Shown here in pieces: positions 46,621-55,760 of a stretch of DNA of 64,000 nt. Below the pieces are notes generated by a model that searched no databases, had not been told where the DNA came from, and was given only the letters and a program-made list of their open reading frames with translations. The stretch's first letter is position 1. Every line of letters begins with the position of its first letter. Source of the stretch: Sphingomonas sp. (lineage in GTDB: Bacteria > Pseudomonadota > Alphaproteobacteria > Sphingomonadales > Sphingomonadaceae); contig JAKFUZ010000026.1 of assembly GCA_021732445.1 (NCBI GenBank), positions 1-64,000 of the forward strand, read 5' to 3'. A program made the translations under genes and the position numbers.

Positions 46621-46657
46621 CAAATTCTTTATATGTGCCGCTTGCACCACCATGCGG
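46612..46657 (+). promoter_or_regulatory. Tandem hairpin in the lnt-metK junction, candidate cis-acting RNA
   Basis: A perfect 9-bp AT stem (CACATATAA/TTATATGTG, 8-nt loop) includes the lnt stop codon. It is followed without a gap by a 4-bp GC stem (CCGC/GCGG, 12-nt loop), extendable to 5 bp if the last G of the first hairpin is borrowed. The pair ends 29 nt before the metK ATG. metK is often controlled by S-adenosylmethionine riboswitches in alphaproteobacteria, but I cannot match this to a known class. Confidence 0.4.
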
Positions 46658-46686
46658 CCCAAACCCCGCCAGCGAGAGAGAATTCC

Positions 46687-47904
<1,218 letters not shown>

Positions 47905-48011
47905 AGGCTCAGGAATTGCTAAAAAATCGCCAAGCGTAATGTTTTTTGGCCATTATCGGGCGCTCACTGACGGGCGACGTCGTTTTGCGCACGGGTGTGT
48001 TGTCTATACAA

Positions 48012-48023
48012 ATCACTCGTGAT
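48012..48023. promoter_or_regulatory. Small inverted repeat upstream of the DUF5694-like gene
   Basis: ATCAC-TC-GTGAT is a perfect 5-bp inverted repeat 11 nt before the DUF5694-like start and about 110 nt after metK. It could be a dimeric regulator site, but such short repeats also occur by chance. Confidence 0.22.
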
Positions 48024-48034
48024 ACGTGACATTC

Positions 48035-49162
48035 ATGTCGCTTCACCGACGCCTTGTATCCAGCCGCTGGCGCCGCTGGTCATCCGCCAGCGCAGGCGGC
48101 TTGCTGCTCCTGGTGTCCGCCGCCGCCCCGGCACAGCAATATCGCCCCTCCTTCCACCCCGAGGTGTTGAAAGGGCCGCCGGCTGGCCCGCCCAACGACG
48201 TGCTGGTGCTTGGCACTGGCCACTTGTCCGCGCTTTCTGAAACGCCAACCCCGGCAATGCTCGCGCCCTTGCTTGATCGGCTGGCTTCGTGGGGGCCCAC
48301 AGCCATAGCGACCGAAGATCTTTCGGGCCTTCAATGCGACAGCCTGCGCCGTTACCCGGCGCGATATGCCGAGACTGTGGCGGCATATTGCCCCGACCCG
48401 GCGCCTGCCGGTCGAGCAACCGGCCTGGATGTTCCCGCTGCCAATGCTGAAGCGGAGCGACTCCTCGCTAATTGGCCGACCGTGCCATCGCCCGCGCAAC
48501 GACGTCATCTGGCGGCAGTTTTTCTGGCGGCGGGAGAACCCGGATCGGCGCTGGTGCAATGGTTAAGCCTGGCGCCGGCCGAACGCCGCCGCGGCGACGG
48601 GCTGAACGATGAACTGGTCGACCTGCTCGCCAGAGCCGAACGTCGCCGTAACGAAACAAATTTGGTGTCGGCCGTGCTCGCGGCGCGGCTGGGCCTGCAG
48701 CGGCTCTGGAGCGTCGACGATCATTCTGCCGATGCGCCAGACAGCACCGACCCGGCGGAGCGCAAGGCCGCCGGCGATGCAATCGCTCGCGCCTGGGACA
48801 ATCCAGCCACCCGTGCCCGGCAGGCCGAAGACGCGCTATTGGCCAAAAACCTCGCGCAGCCCGGTGGCATCCTGAATATGTATCGTGCCTACAACGCCCC
48901 GGGCGCGCCGGCGCTGGCGTACCGGTCAGACTTTGGCGCGGCGCTGGTCGAGCCCTCTCCGCAACGGTTCGGACGGCAATATGTGGGCTATTGGGAGACC
49001 CGGAACCTGCGCATGGTGGCGAACATACGTGACGTGCTCGGCCGATATCCCGGAATGCGGCTGCTGGCGATCGTGGGTGCCTCCCATAAAGGCTATTACG
49101 AAGCGTATCTCAATCAGATGCACGACGTTCGGCTAGTCAACGCCAGCGCCATTCTTCGCTGA
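48035..49162 (+). CDS. Exported DUF5694-like protein
   Basis: A 375-residue protein with an N-terminal signal-like segment (basic start, then GGLLLLVSAAAPAQQ). NDVLVLGTGHLS, PTAIATEDLSGLQC, VGYWETRNLRMVANIRDVLGRYPGMRLLAIVGASHKGYYEAYLNQM resemble the DUF5694/TraB-like fold, with the His of LGTGHLS and ASHKGY as candidate active-site residues. Function unknown. It sits between metK and trmB, which are neighbours in many relatives. Confidence 0.65.
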   Translation: MSLHRRLVSSRWRRWSSASAGGLLLLVSAAAPAQQYRPSFHPEVLKGPPAGPPNDVLVLGTGHLSALSETPTPAMLAPLLDRLASWGPTAIATEDLSGLQCDSLRRYPARYAETVAAYCPDPAPAGRATGLDVPAANAEAERLLANWPTVPSPAQRRHLAAVFLAAGEPGSALVQWLSLAPAERRRGDGLNDELVDLLARAERRRNETNLVSAVLAARLGLQRLWSVDDHSADAPDSTDPAERKAAGDAIARAWDNPATRARQAEDALLAKNLAQPGGILNMYRAYNAPGAPALAYRSDFGAALVEPSPQRFGRQYVGYWETRNLRMVANIRDVLGRYPGMRLLAIVGASHKGYYEAYLNQMHDVRLVNASAILR

Positions 49163-49272
49163 TGGTTAGCGAAGCTGCGGCATTGAGCGGTTGCCTGCGC
49201 CACCGCCGCAGTCGATAAATGCGCCATGGCTGGCCATTGGCAATGCGGCCCGCCCGCTCTATCAGCCCGCCG

Positions 49273-49953
49273 ATGAATGACCCCGCCACCATCCGCCGGC
49301 TTTATGGCCGGCGCGCCGGGCACAAGCTGCGCACCGGGCAAGCCGCGTTGCTGGAAGACCTGCTGCCGCGCCTCGTCGTGCCTGATGAAGGCCTGCTCGA
49401 CGCGACGCGGCTGTTCGGCGGCCCGCGCCCGATGGAAGTCGAAATCGGCTTTGGCGCGGGCGAGCATCTGGCGGAGCAGGCCTCCGCCCGGCCGGGCACC
49501 GGGTTTATCGGCTGCGAGCCGTTTCTGAACGGCATGGTCGGCGCGCTTGGCCATGTTCGCGACAAGGCGCTGGCCAATGTCCGGCTCCATATGGGCGATG
49601 CGCTGACCGTGCTGGAGCGCTTGCCGGATGCGGCACTGGAGCGCGTTTATCTGCTCCACCCAGACCCGTGGCCCAAGGCACGCCATGCCAAACGGCGCAT
49701 GGTCAACAACGGCCCGCTTGACCTGATCGCCGCGAAACTGAAACCCTGCGGCGAGTTCCGGCTGGGCACCGATGACCCGACCTATTGCCGCTGGGCGATG
49801 ATGGTGATGAACGCCCGGCGGGATTTCACCTGGCAGGCATCAGCCGCGCAGGATTTTCTGGTGCGGCCCCCCGACTGGCCCGAAACACGGTATGAACGCA
49901 AAGCTCGCCGGAAGGGGCATGAGGTGTGGTATTTCCGCTGGAGGCGTATTTAG
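49273..49953 (+). CDS. trmB: tRNA (guanine-N7-)-methyltransferase
   Basis: TrmB (226 residues) methylates G46 of tRNA with SAM. PMEVEIGFGAGEHLAEQA is the SAM motif. IGCEPFLNGM, LHPDPWPKARHAKRRMVN and GTDDPTYCRWAM are TrmB signatures. The ATG before NDPATIRRL is chosen over an 18-codon extension. The gene ends just before an AT-rich region with integrase remnants. Confidence 0.95.
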   Translation: MNDPATIRRLYGRRAGHKLRTGQAALLEDLLPRLVVPDEGLLDATRLFGGPRPMEVEIGFGAGEHLAEQASARPGTGFIGCEPFLNGMVGALGHVRDKALANVRLHMGDALTVLERLPDAALERVYLLHPDPWPKARHAKRRMVNNGPLDLIAAKLKPCGEFRLGTDDPTYCRWAMMVMNARRDFTWQASAAQDFLVRPPDWPETRYERKARRKGHEVWYFRWRRI

Positions 49954-50021
49954 GGGTACCTCTGACGTAGAATTATTGCATTATTTCAACATTTTATCTA
50001 CGCTACAGTTTTCATCCCTTG

Positions 50022-50050
50022 GCAGCAATTTCCGCCCCCGTGATTGCTGC
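50022..50050. repeat. Inverted repeat before integrase remnant
   Basis: GCAGCAAT and ATTGCTGC form a perfect 8-bp inverted repeat with a 13-nt spacer, in an AT-rich stretch that starts just after trmB. It stands 35 nt before the start of the integrase fragment and may be its operator or part of a recombination site. Confidence 0.35.
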
Positions 50051-50085
50051 GTGATGGCTGGTCCGTGATGTTGGGAGACCAGATT

Positions 50086-50262
50086 ATGGCGAGCGGAAAG
50101 ATTGCAAAACAGTCGGTCGATGCCCTGATTTCAAGTCGGCATGCCGGCTGGCTCTGGGACAATGGTATCAAGGGTTTCGGTGCCCCGGTTACGAAGCCGG
50201 GGGCCGTGCCCTTCATCCTGCAATTCCGGACGAGCGGGCGCGCAGCACGCACGCGCAGATAA
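50086..50262 (+). pseudogene. Tyrosine integrase N-terminal remnant (DUF4102 type)
   Basis: The 58 codons ASGKIAKQSVDALISS..., then WLWDNGIKGFG, PFILQFRTSGRAARTRR match the N-terminal arm-binding DUF4102 domain of phage-type integrases, which bind arm sites and normally precede about 330 further residues. Translation stops at TAA directly after the RTRR that usually leads to the catalytic part. The core-binding and R-H-R-Y catalytic domains are absent. It points toward a tRNA-Ser gene about 300 nt away, a typical integration site, so this is a decayed integrative element. Confidence 0.7.
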
Positions 50263-50559
50263 TCCATTGGAAGCAACGGCTCACGGGCCGATGCAGACCG
50301 CGCGTCGGCAATTCTCGAAAGTGCGGGCCAGAAGGCGATCACCGCGCCCATGCTCGCTAGGTTCGCGCAGACCGCTCGCCAGCGGATGCACCTGCCCGGC
50401 GGTGGCTATCGCCGCGACCATTGCCGCGCGCTGGCGCAACGGGGGAGCTCCATCAGAGCGATGGTCCGCATCATGGGCTCCAAGAGCAACCTGTTGCGGC
50501 TGCTCGCCGCCAACGGCGTAGCGGCGGCGGCCGGGGGAGTGCCCGGCAGTGTTCTGAAG
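50263..50559 (+). other. Degenerate sequence with recombinase-like HTH trace
   Basis: There is no intact gene here. One frame reads CRALAQRGSSIRAMVRIMG followed by SKSNLLRLLAANG (about 50422-50517), resembling the helix-turn-helix that ends serine resolvases or transposases. The stretch before it could be a frameshifted continuation of the integrase. This is inference from short matches. Confidence 0.35.
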
Positions 50560-50650
50560 TGGCGGAGCGGGAGGGATTCGAACCCTCGATACGGTTTTGC
50601 CGTATACTCACTTTCCAGGCGAGCGCCTTCGACCACTCGGCCACCGCTCC
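50560..50650 (-). tRNA. tRNA-Ser (anticodon GGA)
   Basis: A 91-nt class II tRNA on the minus strand with acceptor stem GGAGCGG/CCGCTCC, D-arm TGGCCGAGTGGTCGAAGGC, anticodon loop CTGGAAA (GGA), a long variable arm (TACGGCAAAACCGTA), T-arm GGGTTCGAATCCC, discriminator G and encoded CCA. Confidence 0.97.
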
Positions 50651-50728
50651 GCATGCACTGGAAGGGGGCGACCCGTACCCAAGCAGGCGGGCTTTCGCAA
50701 GCACTGTCGCCATGGCATGGTGCGCGGC

Positions 50729-51736
50729 ATGAAGAACCCCGTCGCCACCGCCGCGCTGTGCGCGCTGCTCGCCACCTCGCTTCCCGCCGCTTTTGCGCTG
50801 ACCGAGGCGGCCAAACCAGCACCCGCGCCCGGCGAGATTGTGAACGCCGCGCCCGAGGCCGACTGGGTGGCGATCGCACCCGATGATCTGCTGGTGATGA
50901 CGCTTGCCCCTGATCCGCGCGGCGGGGCAGGGCGGACGGGGGAGCGCCGCATCGTGATCCAACTGATGCCGGCCCCGTTCAGCCAAGGTTGGGTAAGCAA
51001 CATCCGCAAGCTGGCCGCCGCCCACTGGTGGGACGGGCTGAGCATCAACCGGGTGCAGGACAATTATGTCGTGCAATGGGGCGATGCAGGCGGCGGCGAC
51101 AAGTTGAAGGCCAGGCCGCTGCCAGCGGGGCTGGTGGCGGTGCCCGAGCGCGACTACACTGTTTCGGCTGACGCTTATCGGCGCGGTGCGAAGGTTTCGC
51201 GAAAGAATTGGGCGAACAGAAGCTACCCACCCATCGGGCATGATGATCCCTATGCGGGCCGAACGACCTATTGGCGCGGATTTCCGTTTGCGTCGGCCTC
51301 GGCGTCGGACGGCCCCGCCTGGCCAATCCACTGCTACGGCATGGTCGGCGTCGGTCGTAATCTATCGCCCGACACGGGTTCGGGTGCCGAACTCTACACC
51401 GTCATCGGCCATGCGCCGCGCCATCTGGACCGCAACATTGCGCTGGTCGGCCGGGTGATCGAGGGGATTGAGCATCTCTCCAGCCTGCCGCGCGGCACCG
51501 GTCCGCTGGGCTTTTATGAGCACCCGCAGGAGCGCACCCCTATCATCTCGGTGCGTCTGGCAAGCGAGCTGCCCAAGGCCGAGCAGCCGCGCTTTACGTA
51601 TCTTTCCACCGAAAGCGACAGTTTTGCCCGGTACGCCGATGCCCGCGCCAACCGCCGCGACCCGTTCTTCGTCACGCCGGCCGGGGGCGCCGACATCTGC
51701 AACATCCCGGTGCCCGTGCGCAGGGTGCCTGGCTAG
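50729..51736 (+). CDS. Exported cyclophilin-type peptidyl-prolyl isomerase
   Basis: A 335-residue protein with a signal peptide (KNPVATAALCALLATSLPAAFA). The cyclophilin pattern is partly visible: ERRIVIQLMPAPFSQGWVSNIRKLAAAHWWDGLSINRVQDNYVVQWGD resembles the F-H-R-V-I-x-x-F-M-x-Q-x-G-D core, and GMVGVGRN corresponds to the following glycine-rich strand. The usual Arg/Phe residues are altered, so catalytic activity is uncertain. It is probably a periplasmic folding factor. Confidence 0.78.
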   Translation: MKNPVATAALCALLATSLPAAFALTEAAKPAPAPGEIVNAAPEADWVAIAPDDLLVMTLAPDPRGGAGRTGERRIVIQLMPAPFSQGWVSNIRKLAAAHWWDGLSINRVQDNYVVQWGDAGGGDKLKARPLPAGLVAVPERDYTVSADAYRRGAKVSRKNWANRSYPPIGHDDPYAGRTTYWRGFPFASASASDGPAWPIHCYGMVGVGRNLSPDTGSGAELYTVIGHAPRHLDRNIALVGRVIEGIEHLSSLPRGTGPLGFYEHPQERTPIISVRLASELPKAEQPRFTYLSTESDSFARYADARANRRDPFFVTPAGGADICNIPVPVRRVPG

Positions 51737-51890
51737 ACGACGGGAGGGCCGCCCGCCGGCCCTGCCCTGCGCCACTCGCGCCAGCGATTCGCACAGGTGA
51801 GGTGCGGGTTCAAACGCGCGGCAATAACCGCCCGTCGCGTACCCGTGCGCAGGCCTACTCCCGCATCGACATCTCAACAAAGATACTGAA

Positions 51891-52268
51891 TCAGCCGCGC
51901 AGCGCCGCCACGAGGGCGATGCGGTTGTCCGGCGTGATCGCCCAGCGGGCGGCATCGTCATATTCGAAGGTGAGCCGCATCTGCATGTCGGCGCGGTTGA
52001 TTTGCAACAGGCAGCTCACCCAGCCGGGCTTGCCCTCAACCAGGGTTGCGGCATGAAAATCGGGGACGAGATCGTCAAATTCTTCGTCCGGCAGAAAGGG
52101 TGTCGCCTCGTCATCGCCCTCGGCATAACACAGGCCCGACACGCTCCAGCCACCATCCACTATCACCACCACCGCCAGGCTGGACCAATCCTCATTCTCC
52201 AGCGCTTCGCTGCCGACAATAATGCCGCCAAGCTCAGCGAGCAGTTCGTTTGCGCGTTCCTGTTCCAT
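51891..52268 (-). CDS. Acidic YezG/DUF600-like putative immunity protein
   Basis: A 125-residue soluble acidic protein with no signal peptide. The N-terminal helix EQERANELLAELGGIIVGSE, a strand pair SSLAVVVIVDGGWSVSGLCYAEGD and the late LTFEYDDAARWAITPDN follow the YezG/DUF600 pattern (central beta sheet, terminal FxYDD). YezG neutralises the DNase domain of YeeF in Bacillus. Here it starts 32 nt after the nuclease-like gene on the same strand, as toxin-immunity pairs do. The family link is by pattern only; its weakness against remote homologues is the main doubt. Confidence 0.55.
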   Translation of the reverse strand: MEQERANELLAELGGIIVGSEALENEDWSSLAVVVIVDGGWSVSGLCYAEGDDEATPFLPDEEFDDLVPDFHAATLVEGKPGWVSCLLQINRADMQMRLTFEYDDAARWAITPDNRIALVAALRG

Positions 52269-52300
52269 TATGCTACTTTCATGCTGGCCGACGGGGTGGG

Positions 52301-53545
52301 CTAGGGCAACAGCTGCTTTATTTTGGCCTTCGGCAAGCGGTTGTAAACAGCCGATGCATCGTTCGCGAACGACTTGCTGACGGTGTGCACCACCTTGCCG
52401 GTTTTCGGGTCAGTCGCGGTGTAAGCCACCCTCAATATTGGCGGACGCCCGGCATTATGCGCGCCACCGCCGACCAGCTTGACCGACAGCTTCACCTCCG
52501 CGCCCGCCTCTGCAAAGGCAGCGATTTCGTTTTCCAGCTTCTTATAGGCGCTAACATTGAAGGTGCCGTTTTGCGGGAACAGATTTTTCGGGCCTTGCTC
52601 CTTGAAGAATCGATAGCCAAGAATATGGCCACCTTCGTCGCCCGCCTTGCCGCTTTTGCCAACAAGCGTAGCTGCCGCTGTCTCGGCCGAAGCCCGGTTG
52701 CCGCCCTTGAACACCTGCCGGATGGTCGCGGTAACTTCGATGGGGCGCCCGTCAGCGCCGAGCTTCCAGGTGGCCTCGTTCAGGCCGACCTTCCGCGAAA
52801 TTGTTGCGACCTTGCCCGCCAGCTTCGTCCCCACGCCAAGAACGCCGTCGATCTGCCGCTTCACCGATTTGAGCGAGGCATCAAGCTCGCGGGACACGCG
52901 GCTGACCGGCAATTGCCCGATCAGGTCGCTGATCGCCTTCAGCGCCGGGCTGACTGCCTTTTTGAACGCGGGGTTGGTCGCGGCAAGCTCAACTGTTTCC
53001 GACACAGTTTTAAGCCATTTGCCAACACGCGTTACCTTGAGCGCATCGCCTGCATAGGGCAGGGCCGCGCTTGCCGCAGAAACCAGCGCCCCGCGCCAGT
53101 CCCCTGTCGCCGCCGAAAACAGGCCGCTCAACACGTCACTCGTGGGCGTGGGGTCGATGATGCCGGCCAAATCGAGCGATAACTGGCCCAGGTTGAGCAA
53201 CGTCTTTGTGATGTCGGGCGCCGCCTTCGCCGCGGCGCCGCGGGCGGCCGAGACCGGGCCAGCGACCTGCACGGCATTGAGGTCGCGGCCGAAATTCAGG
53301 CCAGGTCCGCCGCCCCCGCCGTCAAGCACCCGCGCGAGTTCGCCGCGCTGCACCGGGGTGAGCCCGGCCTCGATGCTGGCGCGCAATGCCGACTGACCGG
53401 CGGGATCGGCATAAGCCCCCAGCGTCAGCCGGGTGACCGCATCGTCAAGCGCTCCATTGCCAAATTGCGGGCGGAAAGCGTCAGCGGCGCCTGAAGGCGG
53501 CGCCAATCGGCCGATATCCAACGCCAGATTTGCCGATATCGCCAT
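52301..53545 (-). CDS. Putative polymorphic toxin/effector with C-terminal endonuclease (Endonuclea_NS_2-like) domain
   Basis: A 414-residue protein without signal peptide. Residues 1-110 are Ala/Gly-rich and not recognised, and could hold a type III secretion signal. Residues 125-172 (IIDPTPTSDVLSG, then GALVSAASAALPYAGDALKV) match the hydrophobic pre-toxin segment common before toxin domains. Residues 255-405 contain DEGGHILGY (303-311, His307), NLFPQNGTFN (321-330) and KKLENEI (335-341), the D-x-G-H / N-L-x-P-Q-N / L-E-x-E order of DNA/RNA non-specific endonucleases of the YeeF type. GGAG precedes the ATG. It follows the luxR end of the sctU-sctT operon by 114 nt on the same strand, and a YezG-like gene follows. 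Export by the T3SS is inference from position. Confidence 0.68.
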   Translation of the reverse strand: MAISANLALDIGRLAPPSGAADAFRPQFGNGALDDAVTRLTLGAYADPAGQSALRASIEAGLTPVQRGELARVLDGGGGGPGLNFGRDLNAVQVAGPVSAARGAAAKAAPDITKTLLNLGQLSLDLAGIIDPTPTSDVLSGLFSAATGDWRGALVSAASAALPYAGDALKVTRVGKWLKTVSETVELAATNPAFKKAVSPALKAISDLIGQLPVSRVSRELDASLKSVKRQIDGVLGVGTKLAGKVATISRKVGLNEATWKLGADGRPIEVTATIRQVFKGGNRASAETAAATLVGKSGKAGDEGGHILGYRFFKEQGPKNLFPQNGTFNVSAYKKLENEIAAFAEAGAEVKLSVKLVGGGAHNAGRPPILRVAYTATDPKTGKVVHTVSKSFANDASAVYNRLPKAKIKQLLP

Positions 53546-53658
53546 TGCACCCGCTCCGCAAACTTCTGAGGTGACAACAGGATAATCGACCGGCCAGCGG
53601 CTGTCGGTAAGCGGATCGACTAGGCGCCGCTAACCGGATTGATTATGGTGCGCGCCGG

Positions 53659-54018
53659 CTATTCAAGCGGGTGGAACAGCAACCCCGCCAGGCTGACCAA
53701 ACCGCGCATTCCATCCACCTCGAGCTTGCGGATGACGTTGTTGCAATGCACGCGCACCGTATTCTCGGTAATCGCGAGCAGCGTCGCAATATCGGCATTG
53801 GACCGGCCCCAGCCCAAAAACCTGACGACCGCAGCCTCGGCGCGCGTCAATCCCTGCAATGGCGCGATGAAGCTGAGCGGCACACGCGTGCCACCAACAG
53901 TGAACTCGCCGATGGAGATCAGGCTCTTGTCGCTGCGCTCGGCCCGGCGCAGCAGCTCGATCAGCCCGCGAATTTCCTCGGTGTCATTGGACTGCGCGGC
54001 GGTCATGGCCGTGTTCAT
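53659..54018 (-). CDS. LuxR-type HTH regulator
   Basis: A 119-residue protein with a C-terminal LuxR/GerE helix-turn-helix: LTRAEAAVVRFLGWGRSNADIATLLAITENTVRVHCNNVIRKLEV (about residues 57-101). The first 50 residues are short and helical, so there is no receiver or autoinducer domain. The start overlaps sctT by 4 bp (ATGA), tying it to the T3SS operon. It is likely a dedicated regulator of the cluster. Confidence 0.87.
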   Translation of the reverse strand: MNTAMTAAQSNDTEEIRGLIELLRRAERSDKSLISIGEFTVGGTRVPLSFIAPLQGLTRAEAAVVRFLGWGRSNADIATLLAITENTVRVHCNNVIRKLEVDGMRGLVSLAGLLFHPLE

Positions 54019-54821
54019 CGCGCCAGTTGCGTCAGCACGCCGGCCGCCACCAGCGCCCTTTCCGACAGATCGTGCAGCACGACATCGACCAGCACCGGCA
54101 CCATCGGGATGAGCATCAGCACGGCAAGCGCGGATTTTATCGGCGCGGCAAGCGCAAAAACATTTAATTGCTGTGCAAATCTATTGACCAGCCCCAACCC
54201 TGCATCGGCGACATAAAGCACCACCAGAAACGGCCCCGAAAGCAGCACTGCAAGCACGAAAAACCGACCAAACTCAGCCTCGAAAAATCCCGCTTTGGCC
54301 ATACCAAGCCCCGGCACAGCCGCCTGCAACGGCCACAGCGCATAGCTTTGCATCACGGCGCCGACCAGCACGGTAATGCCGCCGGCGCCGACAAACACGT
54401 AATTGCTCAGCCGGGCGAAAAAGCCGCCGGTGACGCTCGTCTGGAACCCGCCGACGGGGACAGCCAATTGCGCGCTCGTCGCCCCGATCTTGTTGTCGAT
54501 CAATTCACCCGCCGACGTCATCGCCCACAGGATCGTGCCGAAGAACAGGCCGATCGTGCCCCCCGCCAGTGCCTCCTTGGCGAACAGCGCTGCCCAGCCG
54601 ACCGGGGTCAGCGCCTGTACATCGGGGGGCATCTGCAAAGAAAAGGCGATCAGGCCAAAGGTAAAGATCAAGCTGTTGCGCACTGTTGCCGGCATTACTT
54701 CGTCAGAAAATATCGGCACGAGTGCAAAAGCGGTCGCAAACCGGGTGGCGACCAGGCCAACCAGCAACAGTTGCTGCAACCACGGGATGGCGCCCAGCAA
54801 TGATCCACCCGGCGCCGCCAT
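54015..54821 (-). CDS. sctT: T3SS export apparatus protein SctT (FliR/YscT family)
   Basis: A 268-residue inner-membrane protein with about seven to eight helices. RFATAFALVPIFSDEVMPATVRNSLIF and FAQQLNVFALAAPIKSALAVLMLI match the FliR/SctT family, which caps the export gate helix with SctR and SctS. The ATG lies inside the sctS stop (TGATG); a GTG one codon upstream is possible. Confidence 0.93.
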   Translation of the reverse strand: MAAPGGSLLGAIPWLQQLLLVGLVATRFATAFALVPIFSDEVMPATVRNSLIFTFGLIAFSLQMPPDVQALTPVGWAALFAKEALAGGTIGLFFGTILWAMTSAGELIDNKIGATSAQLAVPVGGFQTSVTGGFFARLSNYVFVGAGGITVLVGAVMQSYALWPLQAAVPGLGMAKAGFFEAEFGRFFVLAVLLSGPFLVVLYVADAGLGLVNRFAQQLNVFALAAPIKSALAVLMLIPMVPVLVDVVLHDLSERALVAAGVLTQLAR

Positions 54822-55090
54822 CACCGCCCGACCAAGCCGGCAAAGCCGGAAAATATATCATCTGTAAAAGCAAGCAACGAGCCGGCCAGCAGCGATATCG
54901 TTAAAAATATGGTGAGGACCACGCCAAGAAATTTCACCATATATTGAAATGTCTGCTCCTGTACCTGAGTGGCCGCTTGCAGCACGGCGACAATCAATCC
55001 GAGCGCAGAGGCTACGATGATGGGCGGCGCCGACAATATCAGGACGAGCCACAGCGCCTGAATGGTCAATCCAATAACGGCGCTGCTCAT
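54821..55090 (-). CDS. sctS: T3SS export apparatus protein SctS (FliQ/YscS family)
   Basis: An 89-residue protein with two transmembrane helices. ALWLVLILSAPPIIVASALGLIVAVLQAATQVQEQTF is the SctS/FliQ signature. It lies 9 nt downstream of sctR, overlaps sctT by one nucleotide and forms part of the export gate. Confidence 0.95.
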   Translation of the reverse strand: MSSAVIGLTIQALWLVLILSAPPIIVASALGLIVAVLQAATQVQEQTFQYMVKFLGVVLTIFLTISLLAGSLLAFTDDIFSGFAGLVGR

Positions 55091-55099
55091 GACGACCGA

Positions 55100-55759
55100 T
55101 CACGCATAAGACAATACCAGCCCGTGCGCGAGTTTTACCCATCCATCGACAAGCACAAACAACAATATTTTGAACGGCAGCGAAATGGTTGTTGGCGACA
55201 GCATCTGCATCCCCATTGCCTGCAAAATATTGGCGATGACGAGATCAATCACCAAAAATGGCAGAAATATTAGAAAACCAATCTCGAAGGCGACCTTTAG
55301 CTCGCGAACCACGAATGCCGGAATAGCAATGACAAAGTCGCGCTCCGAAAGCGCAGCGACCCGCGCGGGATCACCGATGCGGCGCTGTGTGGCCAGAAAA
55401 AATATCCGTTCGCGCGGATCGCTGTGCTTGAGCAAAAAGGCACGCAGCGGCTCTTTCGCCCGGTCGACACTGTCAAACAACTGGCCGGCCCGCGTGTCGA
55501 CATCGGCGGCGCTCTCGATACCGGCCTGCTGGGCCATCGCGCTCAGCGTCGGATACATAACGAACACGCTCAGCACCAAAGCGATGCCGTTCAGAACGAT
55601 ATTGGGTGGCACCTGCTGCACGCCCAGCGCGTTGCGAACCAGGCTGAGCACGACGACAATCTTGGTGAAAGACGTGACCATGACCGCAAAGAACGGAACG
55701 AGCGCCAGCAGCACGACCGTAACCAGCGCGGTGCCCGGCGTGAAGGTTGAAAGGTCCAC
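55100..55759 (-). CDS. sctR: T3SS export apparatus protein SctR (FliP/YscR family)
   Basis: A 219-residue membrane protein, the main subunit of the export gate. TSFTKIVVVLSLVRNALGVQQVPPNIVLNGIALVLSVFVMYP and KVAFEIGFLIFLPFLVIDLVIANILQAMGMQMLSPTTISLPFKILLFVLVDGW are the SctR/FliP signatures. The start is GTG, one nucleotide after the sctQ stop, with AAGG overlapping that stop. Confidence 0.97.
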   Translation of the reverse strand: MDLSTFTPGTALVTVVLLALVPFFAVMVTSFTKIVVVLSLVRNALGVQQVPPNIVLNGIALVLSVFVMYPTLSAMAQQAGIESAADVDTRAGQLFDSVDRAKEPLRAFLLKHSDPRERIFFLATQRRIGDPARVAALSERDFVIAIPAFVVRELKVAFEIGFLIFLPFLVIDLVIANILQAMGMQMLSPTTISLPFKILLFVLVDGWVKLAHGLVLSYA

Positions 55760-55760
55760 C

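Noticed and set aside
46612..46686. Annotation of the metK leader as a known SAM-II or SAM/SAH riboswitch
   Set aside because: I could not find the conserved core nucleotides of either class, so it is kept only as a candidate structure.
47920..47960. A-tract and T-tract pairing after metK as a terminator
   Set aside because: The stem is almost all A-T and too weak, and no GC stem precedes a T-run.
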